DNA of 16,012 bases from Flavobacteriaceae bacterium (lineage in GTDB: Bacteria; Bacteroidota; Bacteroidia; Flavobacteriales; Flavobacteriaceae). Shown in pieces: positions 8,071-16,012 of the stretch. The stretch covers positions 1-16,012 of the forward strand of contig PABM01000003.1 in NCBI GenBank assembly GCA_002702745.1, in the 5' to 3' direction. Position 1 is the first letter of the stretch; every line of letters begins with the position of its first letter. Under the pieces are notes generated by a model. It saw nothing but the letters and a program-made list of their open reading frames with translations, was not told where the DNA came from and did not search any database. The position numbers were made by a program, and so were the translations under genes.

Positions 8071-8107
8071 ACAATTATTTATGACAAATTGACATATATA
8101 ATTGTTT
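8069..8107. repeat. 15-bp inverted repeat with 9-nt spacer between the ASST gene and htpG
   Basis: Left arm 8069-8083 (AAACAATTATTTATG) and right arm 8093-8107 (CATATATAATTGTTT) are complementary at 14 of 15 positions around the 9-nt spacer 8084-8092. The left arm overlaps the last two bases of the ASST stop codon. The right arm is followed within a few bases by ATTTTT, so it may end the upstream mRNA as a weak AU-rich hairpin; it could equally be a DNA operator for htpG. It does not match the CIRCE sequence, although the 9-nt spacer is the same length. Confidence 0.7.
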
Positions 8108-8145
8108 GGCATTTTTATTGAACAAAATCTTAAAATTTATTATAA

Positions 8146-10032
8146 ATGAAAAAAGGAAATATTAATGTTTCAGTTGAAAATATTTTTCCACTGATAAAAA
8201 AATTTTTGTATAGTGATCATGAAATATTTTTACGTGAATTAATAAGTAATGCTACGGATGCTACCCTAAAGCTTAAACATATAGCAAGTATCGGTAAAGA
8301 AAAAATTAATTTAGGTGATCCAATTATTGAAGTCAAAATTGACAAAAAAGGAAAAAAAATTCACATAATTGATCAAGGTTTAGGAATGACAAGTGATGAA
8401 ATAGAAAAATATATCAATGAAGTTGCATTTTCTGGTGCGGAAGAATTTTTAGAAAAATATAAAGATTCCGCCAAGGACTCTGGAATCATAGGACACTTTG
8501 GTCTCGGCTTCTATTCAGCCTTTATGGTTGCCAAGAAGGTTGAAATAATTTCTAAATCTTATAAAAACAAACCCTCTGCTCACTGGACATGCGATGGATC
8601 TCCAAATTACACCCTAGATATAGGAAATAAAAAAGATAGAGGAACTGAAATAATCTTACATGTAGATAAAGATTCTAAAGAATTTTTAGAAGAAGGAAAA
8701 ATTTCAGATTTGCTTGTAAAGTATAATAAATTTATGCCTGTTCCCATAAAATTTGGAACAAAAGAAGAAACTCTTCCAATCGCTAAAGGCGCAAAAGAGG
8801 GAGCAAAACCTAAAACTGTTACAGTTGACAATATTATCAACAACACAAATCCTGCTTGGACTAAGCAACCTAAAGATTTGAAAGAGGAAGATTATAAAGA
8901 TTTTTACAGAGAACTTTATCCGATGCAATTTGAAGAACCTTTATTTAACATTCATCTAAACGTCGACTATCCTTTCAATTTGACTGGGATTCTCTACTTT
9001 CCAAAGTTAAGCAACGATGTCAATGTTCAAAAAGATAAAATACAATTATATCAAAATCAAGTTTTTGTCACTGATAATGTTGAAGGAATTGTCCCTGAAT
9101 TTTTAACACTCCTGAGAGGTGTAATCGATTCCCCAGATATTCCTCTAAATGTTTCCAGATCATACTTACAAGCAGATGGAGCAGTGAAAAAGATTTCTGC
9201 CTATATAACTAGAAAAGTTGCTGATAAACTAACTAGTTTATTTAAAAAAGATAGAAATGAATTTGAAAAGAAATGGAATGATATTAAAATTGTTATTGAA
9301 TATGGAATGTTAAGCGAGGAAAAGTTTTTTGAAAAATCTGAAAAATTTGCACTTTACCCAACTGTTAACAATAAGTTTTACACTTATGAGGAACTTTATA
9401 ACAAAATCAAAGCGAAACAAACCGATAAAGATGATAAACTGGTAATTCTTTATGCTTCAGACAAGCAAGCTCAACATAGTTACATTGAAAATGCTAAAAA
9501 TAAAGGCTATGAAGTTTTATTACTTGATTCTCCAATTGTTAGTCATCTTATTCAAAAATTAGAGTCTTCAAAAGAAAAAATTCAATTTGCGAGAGTTGAC
9601 TCTGACCATGTAGATAATTTAATAAGTAAGGATGAAAATAAGTTGTCTAAATTAAATGATGATCAAAAAAAGGAATTAGAGGAAATTGTTAAAACCACAA
9701 TTAATGACGAAAAGTTTGTAATAAAACTAGAACCTATGGACCCTAAAGAAAATCCTTTTATAATAACTAATCCTGAATTCATGAGAAGAATGAAAGAAAT
9801 GCAACAAAGTGGCGGAGGAGGAATGTTTGGGGCAGGTAACATGCCCGAAATGTTCAATTTAGTTGTAAATACAAACTCAGAACTTATTTCTCAAATTTTG
9901 AATACAAAAACTAAGAAGAAACAGCAAAGATTAATAAATCAAAGTTTAGATTTAGCCAAGCTCTCTCATGGCCTTCTCATCGGTGAAGACCTTACCAACT
10001 TTATAAATAGAAGTTACGAGATTATTAAATAA
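8146..10032 (+). CDS. htpG: Chaperone protein HtpG (bacterial Hsp90)
   Basis: The 628-residue protein is a full-length Hsp90. N-terminal ATPase domain: NIFPLIKKFLYSDHEIFLRELISNATDA (12-39) with E31, N35 and D38, DQGLGM (76-81), and the lid/glycine loop GHFGLGFYSAF (116-126). The middle domain carries NVSRSYLQ, whose Arg contacts ATP gamma-phosphate in other Hsp90s. The C-terminal domain contains a glycine-rich MQQSGGGGMFG segment and NLVVNTN, both typical of Bacteroidota HtpG; there is no MEEVD tail, as in all bacterial forms. It is a homodimeric cytoplasmic chaperone for late protein folding and heat tolerance. It is monocistronic: a long inverted repeat lies upstream and a strong terminator 10 nt downstream. 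No CIRCE element or clear TAnnTTTG promoter is visible in the 75-nt upstream gap. Confidence 0.98.
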   Translation: MKKGNINVSVENIFPLIKKFLYSDHEIFLRELISNATDATLKLKHIASIGKEKINLGDPIIEVKIDKKGKKIHIIDQGLGMTSDEIEKYINEVAFSGAEEFLEKYKDSAKDSGIIGHFGLGFYSAFMVAKKVEIISKSYKNKPSAHWTCDGSPNYTLDIGNKKDRGTEIILHVDKDSKEFLEEGKISDLLVKYNKFMPVPIKFGTKEETLPIAKGAKEGAKPKTVTVDNIINNTNPAWTKQPKDLKEEDYKDFYRELYPMQFEEPLFNIHLNVDYPFNLTGILYFPKLSNDVNVQKDKIQLYQNQVFVTDNVEGIVPEFLTLLRGVIDSPDIPLNVSRSYLQADGAVKKISAYITRKVADKLTSLFKKDRNEFEKKWNDIKIVIEYGMLSEEKFFEKSEKFALYPTVNNKFYTYEELYNKIKAKQTDKDDKLVILYASDKQAQHSYIENAKNKGYEVLLLDSPIVSHLIQKLESSKEKIQFARVDSDHVDNLISKDENKLSKLNDDQKKELEEIVKTTINDEKFVIKLEPMDPKENPFIITNPEFMRRMKEMQQSGGGGMFGAGNMPEMFNLVVNTNSELISQILNTKTKKKQQRLINQSLDLAKLSHGLLIGEDLTNFINRSYEIIK

Positions 10033-10041
10033 GTTTTATAT

Positions 10042-10074
10042 AAAACACCTCATAAATATGAGGTGTTTTTTTTT
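10042..10074 (+). terminator. Intrinsic terminator after htpG
   Basis: A perfect 12-bp stem, AAAACACCTCAT (10042-10053) with ATGAGGTGTTTT (10058-10069), closes a 4-nt AAAT loop and runs into an unbroken T tract to 10074. It begins 10 nt after the htpG stop codon. Confidence 0.95.
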
Positions 10075-10102
10075 ATTATCTTTAGTTACTTTGAATTGGC
10101 TT

Positions 10103-10110
10103 TATTTTTG
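10103..10110 (+). promoter_or_regulatory. Possible -7 promoter element of the giant surface-protein gene
   Basis: TATTTTTG exactly fits TAnnTTTG and lies 47 nt before the start codon at 10158, downstream of the htpG terminator, where a promoter is required. No TTG is found at the proper upstream distance (a TTT is), and the region is T-rich, so a chance match is possible. Confidence 0.3.
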
Positions 10111-10157
10111 TTTGAAAATATAAACATTCTTTCTGCTATTCTAACAAATAAAATTAC

Positions 10158-13100
10158 ATGAAAATATTAAGGTTAATTATTTTTTTACTCTTTTTAATAA
10201 ATTTTCATGAAACTTTTCCTCAGTATAGTAAAACACACTATATTCCTCCTATAACATCAACAGGAAACAGTTCAGCTGATCCGGAATCACAATACATATA
10301 TGTATCAACTCCAAGCGATTCTCCTGTGAATGTCACAATCAAACCAATTGGTGGTATTGAAATAAATCAAACAATATCAAATATTAATCCTTGGGAATAT
10401 TACATTGGAAACGGCCCAAATACAAATCTTATTATTAGAACTTCGCAATTAGATGGAAACCCCTTTGAAAATAAAGGTTTTATAATTGAATCAGATTCAC
10501 CTACTTATGTATCAGTTAGACTATTTTCAGGAGGTGACTATCAAGCTGGAACAATTGTTAGTAAAGGCACTACTGCTTTAGGAAAAGAATTTAGAGCTGG
10601 TAGTTTTGAAAATGAAGGGAATCTTTTTGGAGGCACTCCCTCAAATTATTTAAATTTTATATCTGTTCTTGCAACACAAGATAACACCATTGTTGATTTT
10701 AAAGAATTTGGAAACGGAGTTACTATTCTAAACAATATAGCTACTGAAAATATTTTATTGAATTCTGGAGAAAGTTATTCTGTTGCAATTAGTCCTTATC
10801 CGAGTAGTACTAATTCAGCTAATGCCTCTGGGCTTATTGGAGCCCTAATTGAATCTAATAAACCGATTGCTGTTAATTCAGGCTCATTTACTGGTAGTAA
10901 TGCAAATTATAATGATAGTACGGGTCAAGATCTTGGTATTGACCAACTTGTTCCAGCCGATATAGTTGGAAACGAATATATCTTTGTTAGAGGTTTAGGA
11001 CCTGATGAAGTTGAAAGACCTCTAATTGTAGCACATGAAGATAATACTGAGGTTTATGTAAATGGAGTTTTACAAACTACATTGAATGCAGGCGAATACT
11101 ATTCAATCCCTTCATCATTTTACGGGGTTTCATATTCACATACTGTTTATTCAGGTGGGGGAAATGTCAATAACGACGGTTATCCCGAAACGGTTAACGG
11201 AGTCTCATTAAATCCGGCTTTAAATACTGATGACCAACCCCCTACAAACCAATCTAGTAACATGTATGTTACAACTTCAAAGCCATCATTTGCTTTCCAG
11301 GTTCTTGGTGGGATAAGACCGGGGTCTCAGGGATTTTTTGGAGTAACAACCGGTGTTGCAAATGTTGGTTTGTTTTTTGTTCCTCCAATCAATTGTAAAA
11401 CTCCTAACAGCGTTGATAATATTCCAGCTATAAGTCAAATTGGATCGGAAATTTTTGGTGGTGTAATTACAATTGTTACTGAAACTGGAGCAGATTTATT
11501 TATAAACGGAAACCCAATCTCAGATTACAATGCTGTTGCTCAAACAGTTATTGCAAACCCTCTTTTTGAATCTTATACAATTGAGGGGTTGTTGGGAAAT
11601 ATAACTATTGAGTCAACTTCTCAAGTTTATGTTGCTACTTTTGGAGCATATGAGTACGCTACCTTTGGTGGATATTACTCTGGATTTGAAGAAAAACCAG
11701 AAATTATTCTTGAACCCTTAATAAATGCTGATGATTTGTGTATTCCTAATTTAACGTTAAACCTAAATAGTATATCTGTATATGATGAGTACCAGTGGTT
11801 TTACAATGGAGTTGAATTAGTTGGTGCAAATCAGCCAAATTACACACCATCCAATCCAGGTTATTATCAAATTTCTGCAAACATCTCTGATTGTTCTGGT
11901 GAAGTTTTATCTAATAATATTCCTGTAAGCGCATGCCCTGAAGATTATGACAATGATGGTGTTAATGATAATATTGATCTCGACAATGATAATGATGGTA
12001 TTTTAGATTGTGTTGAATCAAACGGAAATAAAAGTGTTGATTTGTCAAATTTATCAAACCTTCAAGTCGGTTTTGATATTACAGGAAATAATAGTAATAA
12101 TATTGGAAACTTTTTGATATCAGCTGATGCATACTCAAATACTGCTTCCTCAAGCTGGGAAGGAGACAATAACGGAAACTTCACCTCATTCCCACCTCCT
12201 TCATATTTTAATAGCAATTCTGAAATACAAGACGGTTGGAATTCAATACTTTTTGAATTTGATACAAATACAAGTTTAAGTTTCAATTATTCATCATTAC
12301 AAGATGGTAATTTCACAATGGATAATAATGAATGGTTTAGCATAACGGTTCCTTTTGACAAAACAATAACGCTTCTTGACCCTAATGACGAAATTTTAAT
12401 TGACACGAATTTTGACGGAATTTTTGAATCTGGTGTCACTAAATTTTCAAATTTTGAAATAAGGTTTAAAATTAATGGAACGTCTTTAGATAGTTCAATT
12501 TCTAGTTTTAAATTTTATACTCACTTAACCGAATCTTTTAAATTATCACATTTTAACTCATCTGATACATCCGGAATTGCGACATTTAATTTAACTGCTA
12601 CATGTGTTCCGATTGACTCTGACAACGATGGTATAGTGGATGCAAGAGATTATGATAGTGATAACGACGGTATTACCGACTTAATTGAAGCTAGTGGTGA
12701 TAGTTATATTCCAATCTCTGGTATTGATTTAAATAATGATGGTATCGATGATGTTTTTCCAAATGACTTTACGCCCAATGACTTTGATAATGATGGAGTA
12801 TATGATTATCTGGATTTAGACTCTGATAATGATGGTATTTTTGATCTTCATGAGTCTGGGGCTTTATCTTTAGTAAATGATGGTGACTTAAATGGAGTAA
12901 TTGACGGAGCTGTTGTTGGAAATAACGGATTAAATAACTCAATTGAAACATTAGTTGACTCTGGAACATTGAATTACTCAGTTGAAAATTCAACATTTCT
13001 TGATGATAATTTTTTCAACTACATAAACTTAGATTCAGATTCCGATGGTTGCTTTGATGCAGTTGAAGCCGGTTATACAGACCATAATGATGATGGAATA

Positions 13101-16012
13101 TTGGGAGATAATCCAGTTGATACCGATCCAATAACTGGAATTGTTATTTCTGGAATTGATGGTTATACACTCCCAATCAATGATGACTACATAATCAATG
13201 CACCAATTGTTATTAATGTTCAGCCTGAACCAGAAATTATTGTTTGTGAAAATGGTTCAATTCAAATTACAATTCAATCAACAACAATAGATGAATACCA
13301 ATGGCAATCATCATCTGATGGGATAAATTGGAGTGATCTTATTGATAATACATACTTTTCTGGATCCGATAGTGCTGCATTACAAATTATTGATATTCCT
13401 TTATCATTTGATAATTTTCAATTTAGAGCTTTGGTTGATAGAGATGGGTTTGGGTGTATATTATATTCGGAATCATCAACATTATTGATTGATCCAGTTC
13501 CAGTCACAATAGTTCCAACTCCTTTGGAGGAATGTGATGATGATTATAACGGAATAGTATCATATTTTGACTTAGAAACTAAAACTGATGAAATTTTAAA
13601 TGGACAAACTGGAATTACTGTAACCTATCATGAAACTATTAATGAAGCCGAAAATAATTTAAATGGATTGGTTGGATTGTATACGAATGTTGATGCAGAT
13701 AATCAAACGCTTTATGTTAGATTAGAAGATAATGCAACCCTTTGTGTAGCAATTACTACTCTTGAGCTTGTTGTTAATCCTATTCCGGAAGTGGTTATAC
13801 CACCAGTTTCAGAAGTATGTGACGCTAACTACGACGGAATAACAACTATGGATCTAAGCTTATTAGACTCTGCAATTTTAAATGGTCAGACTGGAATTAG
13901 TCTTACGTATCATCTCACACAAGAGGATGCTGATGATGCTTTGGGTGCACTTCCTTTAAATTATCAAAATATATCATCTCCGTTTGACCAGGAGCTTTAC
14001 GTTCGCTTAGAAAACGATTTGACAGAATGCTATTCTACAACAATTCAAGAAATTATAGTTAATGTACCTGCTGTAATTGAGGTTGCGGATTATGAACTTT
14101 GTGATTATAACAACTCTGGTGATATGCAAGAAATATTTGATATAACCACTTTGGATAGTGAAATTATCAATGGACAAGATGTGACTTTATCTTACTTTAC
14201 AACACTTACTGATTCTCAAAATAATACTAATGCACTTTCTGTTACTGAGCTTCAAAATTATGAAAATACAACTGCTGCCAGTGAGCCCATATTTATCAGA
14301 TTAGAACATAATGTAACAGGCTGCCTCAGTTTTGGTTCGTTTAATATTACCGTTAATCCATTACCAAATATTATTGTAAATACTGATTTAGTTCAATGCG
14401 ATATTGGTAACGCATACCCAGGTGATACACCAAATGATGGTTACACTATTTTTAATTTGGAAGAAGCTGCTGAAAATATTGTCATAGGAGATGATCCAGA
14501 TAACTATGTTCTTACCTTCCATACATCTCAGGCAGATTTAGATGCAGGCCTTAATGCTATTCCTGATCCTACTGCTTACGTTAACACAACTCTTGGGGAC
14601 ACTCAACCGATCTTTTGCAGGGTAGAAAATATAGCTACAACTTGCTATACTACTTCTTACTTCTTTTTAGAAGCTATATATAATCCAATACCTCCGGATG
14701 CTGGACTAACTGTTTGCGATAACAGTGAAGGAAACGGAAATGATTACGACGGGCTGGGGTTATTTACTCTAAGTGATGCAAATGAATATGTGTTGTCAGA
14801 AATTATTGATATTCTTAATAACAACTCCGATCCTGCTGATGATGTTGCTGATTCTAGTGAGCTTAACATTGCATATTATGTGAGTGAAGAAGATGCACTA
14901 TTGGAATTAAATCAATTACCTAATGAGTATATAAGTGAAGTGCCTTATTTTCAAACAGTCTATCTTAGAATTGAAAGAGGTAATGATTGTTTTGGAATTG
15001 ATACTATGAGATTAGAAGTGTTATCTGTACCTGATTATAACGACATACCAGATGAGATTTTATGTACAGACACTCCAGGTGTTATAGATATAAATCTTAC
15101 AGATTATGATTCGCAAGTATTAGGGTTACAAGATCCTAATCTGTACAATGTGACTTATCATGACTCTCAGTTAAACGCTGATACAGGGTTAAATGCTTTA
15201 GGAAGTCCTTATACAGTTAATAGTCAGGAAACCATTTACGTTCGAGTAGAAGTAGACAACAGTGACCCTTTTACAACAGGTTGTTTTATATCTAATATAA
15301 ACTTTACACTAACCGTTGAACCAAAACCCGTTTTTGTAGCACCTACTCCACTGATTGTTTGTGACGATGATAATATAGATGGAATAGCGATTATAGACAT
15401 ATCTGTTGTAACCGAAGGAATTATGGCTGGGATTGTAGAGAATGTTGTTACTTATCACGAAACTGAGGAAGATATGAATGCAGGTTTAAATGCTATTCAA
15501 AACACTACATCATATACAAATACTTCTAACCCACAAACTCTATATGTTAGAATTGAAGATGATATGACTCCACTAACAGGTTGTTACTCAGACACTACTT
15601 TAGAATTATTTGTACAGATACCACCCCCTGTGGATACTCCACCTGCTTTAGAATACTGTGATGCCGATGCTGATGGCTTTGGAGTATTTAACCTTACAGA
15701 CTCTGATACAGTAATTGCCAATGGCTTACCTAATCTATTAATTTCTTATCATGAGACTTTGTCTGATGCAGAAAATAATTTATTCCCGATAACCGGTCCT
15801 TACAATAATATTGTTGCTTATGAGCAAACTGTGTATGTTAGAGTTGAGGACACTACAATAACCACTGACTGCTTCACTTATTTAGAGCTCTTATTGATTG
15901 TTAGTGATGTTCCACAGGTAAATACATCTCCTTCTTCTTTGGAGGTATGCGATGATAATACTGACGGTATTGGTATGTTTGATTTAAGTCTAAGTAATGA
16001 TGATATTCTAAA
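10158..16012 (+). CDS. Giant secreted/surface multidomain repeat protein, 5' part (continues past right edge)
   Basis: I translated the frame by hand and found no stop for 1951 codons. Order: signal peptide (hydrophobic 4-16, cleavage perhaps near residue 21); residues ~30-515 resembling the IgGFc-binding-protein N-terminal domain (QYIYVSTPSDSPVNVTI; NVGLFFVPPINCKTP near 405-417); an Ig-like segment ~525-592 (YQWFYNG); thrombospondin type 3 stretches from 594 to about 980, interrupted by an unrecognised module ~622-815; a second Ig-like segment ~1015-1110 (YQWQSS); then nine tandem repeats from ~1119 to the edge. Such proteins in Flavobacteriaceae are usually exported by the type IX system through a C-terminal sorting domain (often gliding-motility type B); that end is not in the window, so export route is inferred. 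Likely role is adhesion or surface-layer structure. It follows the htpG terminator and is its own unit. Confidence 0.93.
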   Translation, partial: MKILRLIIFLLFLINFHETFPQYSKTHYIPPITSTGNSSADPESQYIYVSTPSDSPVNVTIKPIGGIEINQTISNINPWEYYIGNGPNTNLIIRTSQLDGNPFENKGFIIESDSPTYVSVRLFSGGDYQAGTIVSKGTTALGKEFRAGSFENEGNLFGGTPSNYLNFISVLATQDNTIVDFKEFGNGVTILNNIATENILLNSGESYSVAISPYPSSTNSANASGLIGALIESNKPIAVNSGSFTGSNANYNDSTGQDLGIDQLVPADIVGNEYIFVRGLGPDEVERPLIVAHEDNTEVYVNGVLQTTLNAGEYYSIPSSFYGVSYSHTVYSGGGNVNNDGYPETVNGVSLNPALNTDDQPPTNQSSNMYVTTSKPSFAFQVLGGIRPGSQGFFGVTTGVANVGLFFVPPINCKTPNSVDNIPAISQIGSEIFGGVITIVTETGADLFINGNPISDYNAVAQTVIANPLFESYTIEGLLGNITIESTSQVYVATFGAYEYATFGGYYSGFEEKPEIILEPLINADDLCIPNLTLNLNSISVYDEYQWFYNGVELVGANQPNYTPSNPGYYQISANISDCSGEVLSNNIPVSACPEDYDNDGVNDNIDLDNDNDGILDCVESNGNKSVDLSNLSNLQVGFDITGNNSNNIGNFLISADAYSNTASSSWEGDNNGNFTSFPPPSYFNSNSEIQDGWNSILFEFDTNTSLSFNYSSLQDGNFTMDNNEWFSITVPFDKTITLLDPNDEILIDTNFDGIFESGVTKFSNFEIRFKINGTSLDSSISSFKFYTHLTESFKLSHFNSSDTSGIATFNLTATCVPIDSDNDGIVDARDYDSDNDGITDLIEASGDSYIPISGIDLNNDGIDDVFPNDFTPNDFDNDGVYDYLDLDSDNDGIFDLHESGALSLVNDGDLNGVIDGAVVGNNGLNNSIETLVDSGTLNYSVENSTFLDDNFFNYINLDSDSDGCFDAVEAGYTDHNDDGILGDNPVDTDPITGIVISGIDGYTLPINDDYIINAPIVINVQPEPEIIVCENGSIQITIQSTTIDEYQWQSSSDGINWSDLIDNTYFSGSDSAALQIIDIPLSFDNFQFRALVDRDGFGCILYSESSTLLIDPVPVTIVPTPLEECDDDYNGIVSYFDLETKTDEILNGQTGITVTYHETINEAENNLNGLVGLYTNVDADNQTLYVRLEDNATLCVAITTLELVVNPIPEVVIPPVSEVCDANYDGITTMDLSLLDSAILNGQTGISLTYHLTQEDADDALGALPLNYQNISSPFDQELYVRLENDLTECYSTTIQEIIVNVPAVIEVADYELCDYNNSGDMQEIFDITTLDSEIINGQDVTLSYFTTLTDSQNNTNALSVTELQNYENTTAASEPIFIRLEHNVTGCLSFGSFNITVNPLPNIIVNTDLVQCDIGNAYPGDTPNDGYTIFNLEEAAENIVIGDDPDNYVLTFHTSQADLDAGLNAIPDPTAYVNTTLGDTQPIFCRVENIATTCYTTSYFFLEAIYNPIPPDAGLTVCDNSEGNGNDYDGLGLFTLSDANEYVLSEIIDILNNNSDPADDVADSSELNIAYYVSEEDALLELNQLPNEYISEVPYFQTVYLRIERGNDCFGIDTMRLEVLSVPDYNDIPDEILCTDTPGVIDINLTDYDSQVLGLQDPNLYNVTYHDSQLNADTGLNALGSPYTVNSQETIYVRVEVDNSDPFTTGCFISNINFTLTVEPKPVFVAPTPLIVCDDDNIDGIAIIDISVVTEGIMAGIVENVVTYHETEEDMNAGLNAIQNTTSYTNTSNPQTLYVRIEDDMTPLTGCYSDTTLELFVQIPPPVDTPPALEYCDADADGFGVFNLTDSDTVIANGLPNLLISYHETLSDAENNLFPITGPYNNIVAYEQTVYVRVEDTTITTDCFTYLELLLIVSDVPQVNTSPSSLEVCDDNTDGIGMFDLSLSNDDIL
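11937..13103 (+). repeat. Thrombospondin type 3-like calcium-binding repeats in the giant protein
   Basis: Four clusters of DxDxDG-type loops: about 11940-12017 (DYDNDGVNDNIDLDNDNDG), 12612-12692 (DSDNDGIVDARDYDSDNDG), 12729-12860 (LNNDGIDD, FDNDGVYD, DSDNDGIFD) and 13029-13103 (DSDSDGCFDAVEAG, HNDDG). The regular Asp spacing matches thrombospondin type 3 repeats, which bind Ca2+ and form stiff stalks in known proteins. Clusters one and two are separated by a ~590-nt non-repeat module that itself carries one similar loop (DTNFDGIFES at 12402). Confidence 0.85.
13512..16012 (+). repeat. Nine tandem ~95-116-residue Cys-Asp repeats in the giant protein (last one cut)
   Basis: Each unit starts with a Pro-rich linker and a Cys codon at 13533, 13818, 14100, 14397, 14715, 15063, 15360, 15657 and 15948, giving periods of 95, 94, 99, 106, 116, 99, 99 and 97 residues. 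The shared pattern is C-D-x-[DN]-x-D-G-x-x-x-F-[DN]-L, then often NG, a VTYHET-like strand, an A-x-x-x-L-N stretch, LYVRLED-like strand, a second Cys (TGCYS-like) and a closing beta strand. Units 4-6 are longer through insertions near the front, and unit 6 (CTDTPGV) lacks the acidic DG loop. I know the pattern from large Flavobacteriaceae proteins but cannot name a characterised family. Confidence 0.9.

Noticed and set aside
8071..8145. CIRCE/HrcA operator or clear sigma-A promoter upstream of htpG
   Set aside because: The inverted repeat does not match the CIRCE arms, and no TTG plus TAnnTTTG pair with correct spacing was found.
12769..12996. Minus-strand open frame rich in Gln, His and Leu
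   Set aside because: Caused by the reverse complement of Asp/Asn-rich calcium repeats in the giant gene.

Overview
The window is about 30% GC and reads as chromosome from a Bacteroidota bacterium, most likely a marine member of the Flavobacteriaceae. This rests on gene content (bL28-bL33-DUF4295-FtsY order, a flavobacterial type HtpG, a giant secreted repeat protein), promoters of the Bacteroidetes type (TTG, 17-18 nt, TAnnTTTG), the lack of Shine-Dalgarno motifs and a surface-type lipoprotein signal. No rRNA, tRNA, CRISPR array, transposase or phage gene was seen.

Bases 1-5130 are all on the minus strand. In reading order they run recR, a family 2 glycosyltransferase, a lipoyl-bearing 2-oxo acid dehydrogenase E2, a fumarylacetoacetate hydrolase family enzyme and a stand-alone CinA C-terminal domain. 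A fresh promoter then serves rpmB, rpmG and the DUF4295 ribosomal protein, followed by ftsY, cut by the left edge. Spacing of 2-7 nt within recR-GT and E2-FAH-cinA, and within rpmB-rpmG-DUF4295, points to co-transcription. The genes are housekeeping: recombinational repair, translation, membrane targeting and central metabolism.

Bases 5235-10032 are on the plus strand. A sodium:solute symporter is followed after 1 nt by a lipoprotein of the arylsulfotransferase family, probably one transcription unit. A long inverted repeat separates this pair from htpG (Hsp90), which ends at a textbook intrinsic terminator.

From 10158 to the right edge one reading frame stays open for 1951 codons. It has a signal peptide, an IgGFc-binding-protein-like N-terminal region, an Ig-like segment, thrombospondin type 3 calcium-binding stretches interrupted by an unrecognised ~195-residue module, a second Ig-like segment, and at least nine tandem ~95-115-residue repeats, each with a Cys-Asp start and (in the complete ones) a second Cys. 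It looks like a giant cell-surface or secreted adhesin-type protein, presumably exported by type IX secretion, though the C-terminus that would show this is outside the window. This protein is the most unusual content of the window.
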